From Euprymna scolopes (taxonomy: Eukaryota > Mollusca > Cephalopoda > Sepiida > Sepiolidae), in the NCBI GenBank assembly GCA_024364805.1, contig CM044488.1, positions 43,735,069 through 43,780,017 of the forward strand: a DNA stretch of 44,949 bases. The letters are read 5' to 3'. Position numbers and translations under genes: made by a program. How positions within the stretch are numbered: position 1 is the first letter of the stretch; each line of letters begins with the position of its first letter. Under the pieces are notes generated by a model. The model was given only the letters and a program-made list of their open reading frames with translations, was not told the origin of the DNA and did not search any database. Below, one piece after another: positions 10,377-22,984 of the stretch.

Positions 10377-10884
10377 ACATATTTTGATATTATTAACATA
10401 TTTAATTATATTAACATATTTTGATATTATTAACATATTTTGATAATATAAACATATTTGATATTATCAACATATTTTGATATTATTAACATATTTAATA
10501 TTATTAACATATTTTGATATTATTAACATATTTTGATAATATTTACATATTTTGATATTATTAACATATTTTGATAATATCGTACATATTTTGATATTAT
10601 TAACATATTTTGATATTATTAACATATTTGATATTATCAACATATTTTGATATTATTAACATATTTAATATTATCAACATATTTTGATATTATTAACATA
10701 TTTTGATATTATTAACATATTTTGATATTATTAACATATTTTGATATTATTAACATATTTTGATATTATCAACATATTTTGATATTATTAACATATTTTG
10801 ATATTATTAACATATTTTGATATTATTAACATATTTTAATATTATTAACATATTTTGATAATATTAACATATTTTGATATTATC
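10377..10884. repeat. AT-rich minisatellite, 27 copies of a 19 bp unit
   Basis: The consensus unit is aacatattttgatattatt. I count 27 consecutive units, most 19 bp and several 18 bp (with ttt in place of tttt, or an aat variant). Variant units recur in the same order (units 5-8 resemble 14-17), and the left-edge phrase atatcgtacat (10370-10380) reappears at 10577-10587, 207 bp on. This indicates a later block duplication of about eleven units. Confidence 0.95.
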
Positions 10885-10937
10885 ATTTGTAATTTTACGA
10901 CGCGAGTTTATAATAGTTCTTTTTTGCACATGAAAGT

Positions 10938-11680
10938 TACAAGGTGTATTCAATAAGTTTTCAGATTTTTTTTCGTATGGACACTTTTATTGATAGTAAA
11001 CACATGTGAAACTCTAATTCCCTTCGCTGCAATACACTTGTTTTACAGTTCCAACAACTTCTGGAATGCTCTATGGAAGTCTTCTTGTGTTAGCGTGTCA
11101 ATGACCTTCGTGACCTCCTCTTTCTTGTCAATTATCTCATAATGACATCCTCTAAGGTTTTTCTTGGGCTTAGGGAATAACCAAAAGTTCGGACTGTAGG
11201 GAGGGCAAGTAACTGTCTTGATGTCCATCTTGGTCAAATAGTCTGATCTTCTCCGAGCACCTTTGGGACGAATTTCGTGAAAATCTTTCACATCTTTAGT
11301 TTCTCGTGATAATTGTGTATACAGTTCCCACACTGACATCAACTGTGCACTTATTGTCTCTATAGATACACCATAGTCCTTATCCATGAAATTCTTTATT
11401 TGACCAATGAACTCTGGTGTTCTGATTTTCTTACTCCTTCCACACCTCTCATCATTCCTCACAGACTCCCTGCCTTCCTTGAATTTCTTATGCCACTCAA
11501 AAACTGATGCTCGACACGTGCAAGATAGTCCAAGGCACTTTAAATCATTCCATATGTTTCTGTGGCATTTTCCCAAGTTTAAAACAAATTTTTATTGCAT
11601 ATTGTTGTTTTAAAATTTCCTAATGTCCAGATTGCTTTTTTTGAAATTCGCCAGCTTGTGACAATCAGGCTTTAGTAGGG
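10938..11680 (-). mobile_element. Broken mariner, internally deleted
   Basis: Left terminus at a TA (10938-10939), continuing caaggtgtattcaataagt; no matching right terminus was found, so the right edge is approximate. It encloses the transposase remnant described next. It sits just beyond the minisatellite. Confidence 0.65.
11043..11620 (-). pseudogene. Mariner transposase, HTH domain plus C-terminus, catalytic core deleted
   Basis: From about 11620 the minus strand reads QQYAIKICFKLGKNATETYG in one frame. A second frame (177 codons from 11576) continues with SVFEWHKKFKEGRESV and a linker ending TISAQ, which together form the paired HTH DNA-binding domain. The sequence then joins to SDYLTKMDIKTV, PPYSPNFWLFPK and VIDTLTQEDFHRAFQKLLE, the C-terminus of the same family. 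The region with the first two catalytic aspartates is absent, and the motif that normally reads PPYSPDLAPCDFWLFP has lost the residues carrying the third. Catalytically dead. Confidence 0.85.
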
Positions 11681-11699
11681 TGTATACCAATTCCTGCTG

Positions 11700-12849
11700 T
11701 AGCTGTTCATTTGAACCTGAAACCATAAAACTTGGTCTATCATCTTATATACTATTTAATTCTTGTTTAAAGTTTAACTTGCATGCAGAGAGTTACGTTA
11801 ATGTTCTGTAAATATTTAGATCAACTTTGCCACGCATTATTCATTCGTGGCTTATAAAAGGTATTAAATACAGCTTCTATATTATATTCATCGTAGTCTG
11901 TTCGTTTCATTTTTTCTCGCAAACTACAGGGTCAATCTGGCTGAAATTTTTTATTGACCTTTACTATGGTAAGGTACAGCGTACTGAGTATTGTGGTATC
12001 CGTTACATCCACAGTTAGTGTTTAAATGTGATTAGTCAGCACCATACCAATACTTACTCTAGAATTTTAGAATAAAGCAATAATTCTTAATAAACGGGTT
12101 ATAATTTTTCCCGTTAAAAACGGACAAAATACTAGTCCGTTTTATTAATGAATCTATTTCAGAACTTACGAGATAAAAATAGCGATTTTTATATTAAAAC
12201 AAATTGGATCGTGTACATCATGCAGTATTATCAGTTTTTTAAAAATAATAAGTTCCCCTCATACTTGCATACGTCGGTACTTCTCTATCGATTTTGTTTT
12301 AAGTAAAAGTTATTATTAATCTTTACCCTTGTTTGTCCATCACCTTAACCCAAACACTATACAGCTTGCACTCCCTAGAGAATACACCATATAGCTGCTT
12401 ATCGCTGAATACGGGTTGTGGTAAAAAAAAAAATCTCGTAAGTTGTTTAATGTTTATTCTTGAGATGTATTTATAGGCATTTTATATGGTAAACAAATGA
12501 GAAGCTAGTTTATCTCTAAAGTGAATTGTAAGGTATGCTACCCTAGGGACCGCTTTATTCTGGGAATGAGAACATTTTAGTCGAGAGTTGCAGCACTTTT
12601 TAACACTATCACACCTGTGGTTTATTAAGGCCTTATAATAATGAGAAGTTCTCACAGCCCCATATTGTATTACTAAAATCATAAATATGAGACAAGACAA
12701 ATAAACACTCACGTAGAACATTTTAATACAGGGTTGTCTAAAAGTATGTTATATAATTACCATGTTGGACGTTTCTTTTAAAATTTAAGTATATTTCAAG
12801 CATCAGACAGAAACTATTTTAATCTCTCAGATTATTTCTTCCTTAAGCA
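11700..12849. other. No gene recognised; one hairpin
   Basis: AT-rich sequence without a supported gene. At about 12113-12144 the arms aaaaacggac and gtccgtttt can pair around a short loop. A lone TACAGGGTTGTCTAAAAGT at about 12727 resembles a Tc1/mariner terminus but has no visible partner. Confidence 0.4.
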
Positions 12850-13264
12850 CTAGCATTTCAGCCCGGCGTTGCCCGGGTGTTTGGAAGTGTATGTTGAGCA
12901 AAAAAGAAAAAAAACGCGGTCAATTTTTTTTAACTTTGGCCCCTATTATGACCCCTTAACATTTATTGTTTTGGGCTCAAATCAAGTTAGTAAGTTAGAT
13001 CCATGTCCACGGAACCTATATCTAAAATTTCAAGTGTTTAGACCCAAAATTGTCGGAGGAGTTTGGTAGCGTTCTCAAAGGTCAAATCGTTGAACTTTGA
13101 CCCCTTCACAGCCAAATTTCTGGATGAAAACCGATCACAAAGATTTTTCCAAATCTCAATACCCTGTATATCAAATTTCGAGTCTGTAGACTTAAAATTA
13201 ACATAGTTATTGTGTAGGGAAATGTACACACACACACACACGTTCACTTTTATAGATATATAGA
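12850..13264 (-). mobile_element. Short non-autonomous Helitron-like element (about 415 bp)
   Basis: On the minus strand it begins TCTATATATCTATAAAAG directly after an A, and ends with the GC-rich hairpin CCCGGGCAACGCCGGG, then ctgaaatg and the terminal CTAG followed by T. A 5'-TC start, a 3' hairpin close to a CTRR end, and insertion between A and T without target duplication are the defining Helitron features. It encodes no Rep/helicase. A (TG)n run lies just inside the 5' end. The interior carries the caaagtt-aacgatttgacc and ctaccaaactcctccg motifs that form a tandem array at 20578-21130. The alternative is an unrelated repeat whose ends mimic a Helitron. Confidence 0.6.
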
Positions 13265-13724
13265 TTTAATTTTTGTTTTTAAATATCTCCAGGATACTCT
13301 AACACACTGTATGATACAATTTCCGATCTTCATCAATTGTTACGAATATAATTATTTAATTAAGTTATTCTTTTAGGGTTCTTCTCAGAACTTACTAAAA
13401 AAAATGAAATACTTTGGTGTCGAATATGGTGAAATAGTAGCATCTTCTTCTAAACCAACGCTAAGCTTACTAGTGTGCCCAACAAGTAGCTTTACGTATA
13501 CAAATGATACAAAACATCTGTAAACCTACTTTTGTGCCACTTTATATTTTCTTAAAAAATATAGTTCATATATCTAATATAAATATCAATTTACTTGTCC
13601 GTACGTCCGGTGTCACACAAAATACCATTATCATTGCAAACATTAATTAATGAGAAACGAATCACCTCCCTTTATAATCGCTCTTTATTGGTTAAAATAC
13701 ATTAAAACCATCCATTTTTCAAAA
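13265..13724. other. No gene recognised
   Basis: AT-rich sequence between the Helitron-like element and the satellite array. Confidence 0.4.
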
Positions 13725-14882
13725 TATTTTATTATCATTATTACCTACTTAATGCCATGTTAAAATCAGTTCAAATTCCAACGCATCTTAGGTGAAAACA
13801 TTATCATCTACTAAAATCCCATGTCGAAAGATGTAATGCTTTTGTTGATTGGGTATATTTTAACCCTACGCATTTCAGGTGAAAACATTATTACTTTCTA
13901 ACATGTCATGTTGAAATCAGTACAAACTTCATTGCGATCTCGGTGAAAACACTATTACCTACTTTAATAAGTAAAATCATTGGGTGCTTTTGTTGATTAG
14001 GACTCTTTTAAACATAAGTATTTCGGGTGAAAACATTATTACCTACGTACATGCCATTTTGAATTTAATACAAATTTCAACGCATATCATATAGTGAAGT
14101 GTCATGTAAAAATAAGTAAAATTATAGGACGTTTGTGTTGATTAGAGATATTTTAAACCAACGTATTTCAAGAGAAACATTATTATAAAACTTACAATTC
14201 ATGTTGAAATTAGTACAAATTACAAAGAATTTCAGGTAAAACAACAAAAAATATTATTACCCACTTAAGTGGGTAATGTTTTTTTAACCTTACCGCATTT
14301 CAGGTGAAAACGGCATTACCTACTTATATGTCATGTTCAAATAAGTCCAAATTTCAACACATTTCAGGTGAAAAGATTATTATTTAAGTTTCATGACGAA
14401 ATAAGTAAAATCATAGGGTGCATTTGTTAATTAGGAATCTTTTAAATCTACGCATTTCAGGTGAAAATATTATTACCTACTTACAGTTCATGTTGAAATA
14501 AGTGCAGATTCCAACACATTTCAGGTGAAAAGATTATTATTTAAGTGTCATGTCGAAATTTTCTGGAATCGTAGGGTGCATTTGTTGATTAGGAATCTTT
14601 TAAATCTACGCATTTCAGGTGAGAATATTATTACCTACTTACAATTCATGTTAAAATAAGTACAAATTCTTACGCATTTCAGGTGAACACATTATTACCT
14701 ACTTAAATATCATGTAAAAATAAGAAAATAGAAAGGAGGGGAAACCATTATTAACTACTTAAGTGCTATGTCAAAATAAGTAAAATTATAGTGTGTTTTT
14801 GTTGATGAGGGATCTTTTAAACCTGCGCATCTCATGTGAAAACCTTATTACCTACTTACATTTCATATCAAAATTAGTACAA
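13725..14882. repeat. Degenerate satellite array, period about 145-165 bp
   Basis: Two alternating sub-units, each containing catttcaggtgaaaac and attattacctacttaa, make a composite of about 155 bp. One sub-unit ends in agtacaaattccaacgca, the other in catagggtgcttttgttga and cttttaaacctacgc. The anchor gttgattaggaatctttt and its variants occur near 13838, 13993, 14138, 14420, 14582 and 14803. About eight diverged units remain, with a few truncated. Confidence 0.85.
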
Positions 14883-15636
14883 AGAAATTCGTAACCTGAA
14901 AAACCGTATCCCGGGGTTATACTACATCTCCTGTCTTTTCAATAATCATCTTACGTTACTGTTAGTTCCTTACAACAAGGAGGTTTACGCCTTGTCTAAA
15001 TCGATTTCCATGAAAAAAATAGAAAAATTGAAATAACATTTTTTAAATGTAACTCAATCATAAAACTGATGAGTATTTTCGCATGTATTTTGGGGTATGA
15101 AAATAAACAGCAAAAAAGGAAACACATGTTGATTAATTCAGCTCTATTATAATACTCAGTCAGTTTATTATATATTTTCACCTTTGCTTTTTTTCTCTTT
15201 CTGCCTTTCTTCACAACTTCCATCCTGTCTGCTCTATTTTATTATTTTCTCTCTTATTTATTAGTTTTTGCGCTTTCTTTAGTCGTCATTGCTTCCAACT
15301 TAATCTGTTCGCTTCCGCGGCGAAGTAAATTTAGCGCGAACATAACGGACAGTTATCAACGAACCGAATGGGAACAGCTGAGGTATTTCACTGCCTCCGC
15401 GAACAAAAATAGTCCCTTCTTATTAATCATTAATAACCGAAACACGGCAGACGAAAATAAATGGAAAAATTAATCTGCGTTGACAGTTGAGCTTTAATCT
15501 TGCCAACTGTCACGTGATTATGGGTAGCTGCAAAATTAGATACATATTAGCTCGTAAAAAAATTCGGCGAAAAGTTAGTCGAAAAAAAAATTCTATTGCA
15601 TAATTATGACGCGTATTTATGGTACCAGTCCAAACA
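14883..15636. other. No gene recognised
   Basis: No supported feature. A somewhat GC-richer patch lies at 15300-15400 (cttccgcggcgaagtaaattt) but without an open frame. Confidence 0.4.
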
Positions 15637-15640
15637 TAAA

Positions 15641-15659
15641 ATGTCTGTCTGTCTGTCTG

Positions 15660-15721
<62 letters not shown>

Positions 15722-15723
15722 CT
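15641..15723. repeat. Microsatellite (TGTC)n-(TC)n-(AC)n
   Basis: Three adjoining simple repeats: a short tgtc run, a ctct run (about 15661-15698) and a caca run (about 15699-15721). Confidence 0.95.
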
Positions 15724-16042
15724 ACTCTTTCTCTCTTTTATCTCGCTATATATAGATAAGACTTTTTGCCCGTTAAAAGGTAAATTAATGACCTGCTAAC
15801 TTAGAATCAGTTCATTATGCAAAACTTTTATAGTATAAACTGTATCATGATAATCTCTATTTATTCCTATTAATCCATAACTTTGAAAAGAACAGATATT
15901 ATAATACTTAATTCACTGTAACTTATCATAACAAAGGACCTTACTAAATTTCAGCATGATCATCTGAGGAGTTTCCAAAATAAAGTTACCAGGAAATACG
16001 TTACAGAAATATCATGCAGTAAAGGGGCGGGGAGAGAAAAAG

Positions 16043-16049
16043 AAAGATT

Positions 16050-16084
<35 letters not shown>
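16043..16084. repeat. (GA)n microsatellite
   Basis: A run of about 13 GA units ending in agggggtc. Confidence 0.9.
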
Positions 16085-16085
<1 letters not shown>

Positions 16086-16365
16086 GTCGTAAATGGCGTT
16101 TTAAACAAGTACAGGGTGTAACAAATATACCTGTCACACGGGAAAATTGACAAAAGGAAAAACAATATGAATAATTAAATAATAATTTAAACAAATGGAA
16201 ATAGCTTTGTTCATTTTCTTTTAAATTAAAGTTTTCTAAATTGTGATCTTAATTCCTTATACACTATTGGGAGCGATTTCTGAAGTTTTCATTACTCGGA
16301 GAATCATTACAGTAAAGAACCTGTATTCAAGTGTCTAACGGCTAATTGATTGATATCTGAGAACA

Positions 16366-16690
16366 TCAACTAAATTAAAATTGAACAAAAGTGAATCATT
16401 TATTTTCATGGATGGATCAATGTGTAAACTCTATTTTGGGTTTTGGATTATGCCTTTCTTTATTGACAGATTTGATAACAGCGAGAATATATGTTTCGTA
16501 AACCTATCATTCTTGCGTTTTGGACAAATCTTGGTACAATTAAGATAATAACAATTGGTGCCTGCCATTCAGTGGTTAATTTAAAAACTATAGAAAAAAA
16601 ACAATCGAAGTAGGGGTTTATTTGATAAAACGAAATTTAAAAACATGTTACCAAACTAAATTGAAATGAATTATTATGCTAGTTTTCCTG
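16366..16690 (+). repeat. Dispersed repeat, copy 1
   Basis: Shares long blocks with 17700-17990, including gataacagcgagaatatatg, aaacctatcattcttgcgtt, aataataacaattggtgcct and ggggtttatttgataaaacg. Its left part (aattgaacaaaagtgaatca) recurs alone at about 17130-17200. No coding content; class unknown. Confidence 0.75.
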
Positions 16691-16749
16691 AAAAATCTAT
16701 AAATAGTTTGTCCGGATTTTTCAGAACGAGCTAGCATAATAATTTATCA
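16669..16749. repeat. Imperfect inverted repeat (hairpin, arms about 30 bp)
   Basis: The arm containing attattatgctag and ctgaaaaatc (16669-16700) is mirrored by gatttttcag and ctagcataataat (about 16715-16747), leaving a small loop. It lies at the right edge of dispersed repeat copy 1 and may be a short foldback element. Confidence 0.7.
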
Positions 16750-17124
16750 CTGCAAATAAATTTTGGCTAAATATTCAAAATAACATAGTACTCGAAATCC
16801 CAAACATAATTCCTCGGTATCGCTACTCTACATTGGGATATAGAAGGATTGATGGACCTTGCCGAGGGAATGTTGCCTAAAGAAACAACACTAATCTCTT
16901 TACATCATCAGACTAGATACAAAAAATTCATAATAAAACCAAATGACCACAAAAAAAGAAATACTTTAATATAGTTAACTGGTCAATTAATCAGAAGAAA
17001 ATAATGTTCACAACTTATTTACTCAATCCACGTTTTAAGAATATAAAATTCATGGAACAATATATTTGAATATCTATGTACCTCGTTGGCTCAAAGAAGG
17101 GGCCCACTGATATTTGAGGCCATC

Positions 17125-17200
17125 GAATAAATTAAAATCGAACAAAAGTGAATAATTTATTTTTATGGATTAACATTCAGATCAGTGTGTAGAATTCTTC
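17125..17200 (+). repeat. Dispersed repeat, partial copy
   Basis: aattaaaatcgaacaaaagt, then gaataatttatttttatgga and atcagtgtgtagaattct, repeats the left end of 16366-16690 with a few differences. Confidence 0.65.
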
Positions 17201-17604
17201 TAACTCTTCGATCAGACAAATCTGAGACAGAAACATGCTTGCAAGCCCAATCTATAGGAGGCTGGGTAATAGAAAATCTCATAGTTTGAACATTGGAGTT
17301 CGTAGGTTAGAGGCCTTATGGGTGGCTTTCTCATAAGCACTGCTGTTCTGACAGTTTAATTACTTAACAATATCGATTACCATCTGTGAAATAATTATTG
17401 CTATATAACGTTTAATGAGCTCATCAGAGGAAAAAATTTTAGTAAAATAATGTTTATAAGCAATCATTAATTTTGCTATTTGCGCATATATTAAAAAACT
17501 AAAAGGCTTGAACGAAAAATCTAAAAGAAGCCAATATTTAAAAAAGATAATCTCTGGTGTATTTAGACCCAATTAAGAAAAATAGAGGAACAATCGTAAG
17601 ATTC

Positions 17605-17765
17605 AAGGCATGAAGAAAGGTATAATCCACAACCAAAAATAGAGTTTTAATGTCCAAATGTATGCATATGAAGCAATTAATAAAACGCGTTTTATGGATG
17701 GCTTCACATGCATACATTTGGATATTAAAAATTCTATTTTTGATTCTGGATTAATCATTTCTTTA
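17605..17765. repeat. Large inverted repeat, arms 50-65 bp
   Basis: The left arm (about 17605-17672), with ataatccacaaccaaaaat and gtccaaatgtatgcatatga, is mirrored by the right arm (about 17704-17765), with cacatgcatacatttggat and tttttgattctggattaat. The loop contains aaaacgcgtttt, itself a palindrome. The right arm passes straight into dispersed repeat copy 2, so two copies of the repeat end may meet head to head here. Confidence 0.75.
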
Positions 17766-17990
17766 TTGGCAGATTTGATAACAGTGAGAATATATGTTTC
17801 ATAAACCTATCATTCTTGCGTTTTAGACAAAAATTGGCATAATTAAAATAATAACAATTGGTGCCTTCTAGTCAGTGCTTAATTTAAAAACTATAGTAAA
17901 ATACAAAAGCAATCGAAATAGGGGTTTATTTGATAAAACGAAATTTTTAAAAAGTGTTATCAAGATTAAATTGAGATGAATTGAAATGCT
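17700..17990 (+). repeat. Dispersed repeat, copy 2
   Basis: Diverged direct repeat of 16405-16690, about 1.29 kb downstream in the same orientation. If these were terminal repeats of a larger element, the 1 kb between them holds no coding sequence. Confidence 0.75.
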
Positions 17991-18974
17991 TAGGAAAATG
18001 TAGGTAAGGAGAGGTAAATAAAGCCTTTTATCAAAATTAAATGGTTGATCTGATACAATTTTGGTCTATCGGATTCTCATCTGTTAGTTAGAAATAGAAT
18101 AGAGTGAATAATTCATAATTTAAAATCTGATCTTAGGCTTTAAATTCAGAATCCTAACTCCACCATCTGGGTGATGTACAAAACATTAAATGCAATTATT
18201 TTTAATCATGCGGATATTACCAGTTGCGGAAAATATAGTGACTAAATTATTTTTTATTAAAAAGGTAATATCATTAATTACAAATTCAATTAAAAATTAA
18301 TTAAATCAAAAAACTAAAAAATAATTAAATCAAAAAATAAAAAAGTAATATACCAGGTTAATGTTTTACATAATAAATAAATTTATACAGCAAATTGTAA
18401 ATTGTAGACGCTCAAGTATTTTTGCATGAAAGAATTTCACCTATGAGATTACTTAATAGGATCTCTAAAAAACATAATTGTGTTTAGCGTCTTATAAAAA
18501 TGCAGTAAGGTAATTAGAAGCATTTATACATTTCGAGTTCAATAAAAGCATTATGTGAAATATGTTTAGTAATTATCTAGGGAAGAGAATTTATATATAT
18601 TATCTAGGGGGCAGAGAATTTATATATGGTAGTTATAGATATTTTTTAAACGGCGAGGTAAGAAAATAATTGTAACAGGAATGCAAAAAAGTGGACCATA
18701 GAGGGGGGCGTTAGGATATATTTAAGAAAGAATACTAATAAAATAATACAGTGTATAATAATATGTAATATAGAGTATTACAAATCGTATTAGAATTCTG
18801 TTCAGTATCTTAGAAACTGCATTTCCTTTATAAATCTTGATATGCTAATTACAACTATATATATATATCAGCTTGACAAGAATTTTCTTGCAGTTTTTAA
18901 TTTTTTAATTCAGATGAACATATTTCGGCTCAAAAAAAAATTATTAATACAAAAAAGCACCATAAGAATCAACA
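17991..18974. other. AT-rich; small tandem duplication only
   Basis: No gene seen. At about 18573-18628 a 27-30 bp unit (tatctaggg then agagaatttatatat) is present twice in tandem. Confidence 0.45.
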
Positions 18975-19026
18975 CATTTTTACTAATGCAAAACACATGA
19001 CATTTTTACTAATGCAAAACACATGC
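18975..19026. repeat. 26 bp perfect tandem duplication
   Basis: The unit beginning catttttactaatgcaaaa occurs at 18975-19000 and again at 19001-19026 with only the last base differing. It lies at the C-terminal end of the mariner remnant that follows. Confidence 0.85.
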
Positions 19027-19421
19027 CAGTTTATGCCGGAAAAATCTTACGTTCTGGTGGTGATGAAATCGCTGAAGGCGTCTTTGATATCGATTAGGTG
19101 GTTGAAGCATTCCTCACGCAGAAAGTTGTCGAGATGATTGAAAAATTAGTAGTCGGTAAATGAGAGGTCTGGAGGGTATGGCGGATGAGGAAGAGTTTCG
19201 TAGCCCAACCCGTTCAACTTCTGCGGGGTCGGTTTAGTAATGCGCGGTTGGGTATTGTCGTGGAAGAGAATCGGGCCCTTTCTGTTGACTAATGCTGGGT
19301 ATTGTTGTCGAAGTTTCTAGTGCGTTTCATCCATTTGTTGACAGTAATTATCCGTCGTAATGATTTCGCCGGCATTCAAAAAACTGTAATGAATGATACC
19401 GTGCGTTTTAATTGCTCCAAG
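19026..19421 (-). pseudogene. Mariner DD34D transposase, C-terminal catalytic fragment
   Basis: The minus strand reads THGIIHYSFLNAGEIIT, then NRKGPILFHDNTQPR, PHPPYPPDLSFTDY and, after a stop, FFNHLDNFLREECF. This matches the mariner catalytic core GI-YYELL, FHHDNARPH and HPPYSPDLAPSDYHLF. The second and third aspartates (HDN and TDY) are both present and separated by exactly 34 residues, the mariner DD34D spacing. A stop interrupts the segment after DETH and another follows TDY, and the N-terminal half including the first catalytic Asp is not recognisable upstream. No terminal repeats were identified. Confidence 0.8.
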
Positions 19422-20370
19422 TATTTGTTTCCGAAGCTCATCGAAGCCCTTGATTTATAGTAAAAGTTTCACTGCTCTATCGATCAATTCTTCGCTGGGT
19501 TCATTCTTTTATTCAGTCAATATTCTAAATTTGACCGCTGATCAAAGCAGATCTATTTCGTCGCTGCCAACATCGGCTGGTGTCGTTGATATTTACCTCC
19601 GTGACGCTGCTACCACGCTGCCGTCGCATTTCGCTGGCTTCGCCACCCCGACCATCGCTGACTTACGTCTTGTCGCTTTGAAGCGCGAAGCTCCACTGCT
19701 TGTTGACAACTTTTTTCAGTCCCCTCTCTCTCTGTACGGTCTATCTCTCTCTTTATCTATACAGTTTATCTCTCTATATAGACGGTTTAGTTCTCTCTAT
19801 CTTTTCTCTCTCCTCTCTTTCTCGTCCATGAGCTTTCTTTTCTCTTTCCTCTTCCACCCTTCGTTCACAGTATCTCCGTCTCTTCCTTCTCTTGCCCGCA
19901 GGTCTCCTTCTCCCTTTTTTCTTTTGTTTAAAAAAATGTGAACGAGCAGACGAGAATTGATCTTTTTGGCTCCAAAGAATGATACAGTAAATAAAATATA
20001 CTGTAAATATATCTCCTCTCGGTTAAAAATCAATAAAATAATAAATTATACATTTTAATAAATGTATCACACTGTCTATTGTGCTGTGCTTTCAGTAGTG
20101 ATTCCTATGCGCTTTGTTGATATCGCGAATTGTTTAAGCAAATTTTAAGCCTAGCTTGAATTGAAATGAGAAAACTGTGCGAATTTACTTATTTCCATCT
20201 AGTATTCAAGTTTCTGAAAAAAAATACATAATTGTTTCAAAACCATAGTAATTAAAACCATTAGATAGCGCGAAAAACGATTTTTAAAATGAAATATAAC
20301 GTAAAAGTATTATAACGAAAACTTATTTGAAAATACACTATTTGTAATCAAAATTTATAATTCCGCAAGA
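19422..20370. other. No gene recognised; pyrimidine-rich low complexity
   Basis: A 182-codon frame spans 19393-19941. Its first part is antisense to the mariner remnant and the rest is CT-rich low complexity (19715-19920), so I do not accept it as a gene. A GC-richer piece at 19550-19700 is unexplained and could be old coding sequence. Confidence 0.4.
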
Positions 20371-21130
<760 letters not shown>

Positions 21131-22929
21131 TCAAATATTTAATATATATATATGTACATGTGGACATAAAGTTATTAACAGTACATAGGCCCGAGCAAAG
21201 TTAGAACTGTTAGTATATATATAATGGTTTAAATAAATATGCAAGACAAACAGCCCAATCCACTGCAATTTTATTTCAACACTAAAACGGGCCTTTTAAA
21301 ACGAGGTGGGACAATTATATTAGCATTTGACTTACTCAATGCAGAAACTCATTCGTATTTATTAAAGTATAAGTTTAAATAGTTTGTTTTTTTAATGGAG
21401 AGGAGGAGGAGAGATAATGCCATTGGGAAAAACAGTTAAGAAGTATTAGAAGAAATAAAGCCAGAAATGCAAGGGGGAGAAATTCATGTTTAATAACGAA
21501 GGAAAGGGGCGATAGACAGTCATACGGGTACAAATGGAATATGAGAAAAGGACGCGGGGGGAAATGAACCATCAGAACTCAGTCGGTTGTCACACTATCA
21601 CCTCCATTCTTGTCTAGTGGCCTGAATATTCTTAGGATTTTCAAATTAATTCCGATTTCAACGCCCCCATATCTGCATACATTTTTTAAAATCTTAATTC
21701 TAATTTACAACAGATGTGCCCAGATTGGATCCAACTTCTCACATCTGACCATCCTTTTGAAGACAGTGGGTAGCCATCCCTTTTAAGATGTTATTTATTC
21801 CTCGCTAATGGCTCCCTTTTCCCCATTTACACAAGCATACATACGTCTCCATGAACATACATACACGCATATATCTATATATACACCTAACATACACACA
21901 CATATGTATATGTCTATATATCTAAACTGCCATCCATATATCTCTGTACCAATTTCGTGACCCATATATCCTTGTCTCCGTCTTATAGTTCTACATTTAT
22001 TGATGAGAACCTTCAATAATTAGTCTTACCAATAATTAGAGACAGCTCTAGTTAAAACCTTAATATACCTGATTAATTCGTACGCATGCTTGCATTGGCA
22101 CATGAATCATATGCATGTATCCATAAATAAACACATATACATATACGTGCAACACGTCCACTCAACAACGTGAGTATATACACGTATTTGTGCACCCTTA
22201 CAAGACTAAAAAAACAACACCATGAACGGAAATGTAGAGCAAGTAACATAAAAAATGTAAAACATAGATCAATCAACCATATAAGAATAATGTTAACATA
22301 AATAGAACAACAAAATGAAACGTAAGAGTATAATTTAAAAAAAAAACTGAATAAATACAATTAAAAATAAATAAAATGAAAAATAAAGAAACAATTAATG
22401 AGAAAATAAACTAAAATCAAAACGTAGAATATAAGTAAAACAAGATGTAAGGGAAGTAACTCTAGTAATACATATATATTTCATGAGAGTGACCTACCCT
22501 TGAAACAAGGACATTAACTAATAAATAAGAATTTGAAACCAAATAAAATTGATATTAGAATAAACACGCGTAAACGTAGAAATATAAATTATAAAAATAG
22601 GAAAGAATAAATAATAGGAAAAAATGAAAATTAAAACAAAACAAAAAATAAAAAATACGAAATTAAGGTTTAAAACAGAAATTTTGGGGTTGCACAGTAC
22701 TCAAGATGGCCGACTTGTATCAATGTGGGGATAGAATTTCTTTTCTCCAGACGAAAACACCAGGTTTATCATGTGCAAAGTTAACTTTTTTGGTAACATC
22801 GAATGGAAATAATATCTGACGAATTGATGAGGATAGGAGGATGGGAGACGTCTATGAAAACATAAAATCATTAAATTGCCATCCCATTTACGAAACGGCT
22901 TTGAAGTCTTTGAATTTCAACAAAGTTTT

Positions 22930-22933
<4 letters not shown>
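21131..22933. other. No gene recognised
   Basis: About 1.8 kb of AT-rich sequence without a convincing reading frame. Short mixed TA/CA stretches occur near 21841-21920. Many ATAAAA-type runs at 22310-22680. Confidence 0.4.

Positions 22934-22980
<47 letters not shown>
22934..22980. repeat. (TA)n microsatellite
   Basis: About 23 TA units; a second, shorter TA tract lies at 23056-23080. Confidence 0.97.

Positions 22981-22984
<4 letters not shown>

Noticed and set aside
10377-10884. Regularly repeated block that could suggest a CRISPR array
   Set aside because: Units abut directly with no unique spacers, and the context is eukaryotic; it is a minisatellite.
12727-12746. TACAGGGTTGTCTAAAAGT, like a Tc1/mariner terminus
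   Set aside because: No inverted partner or transposase nearby, so not reported as an element. A similar lone TACAGGGTGTAACA lies near 16112.
19393-19941. 182-codon plus-strand frame
   Set aside because: The first part is antisense to a mariner remnant and much of the rest is CT-rich low complexity; no domain recognised.
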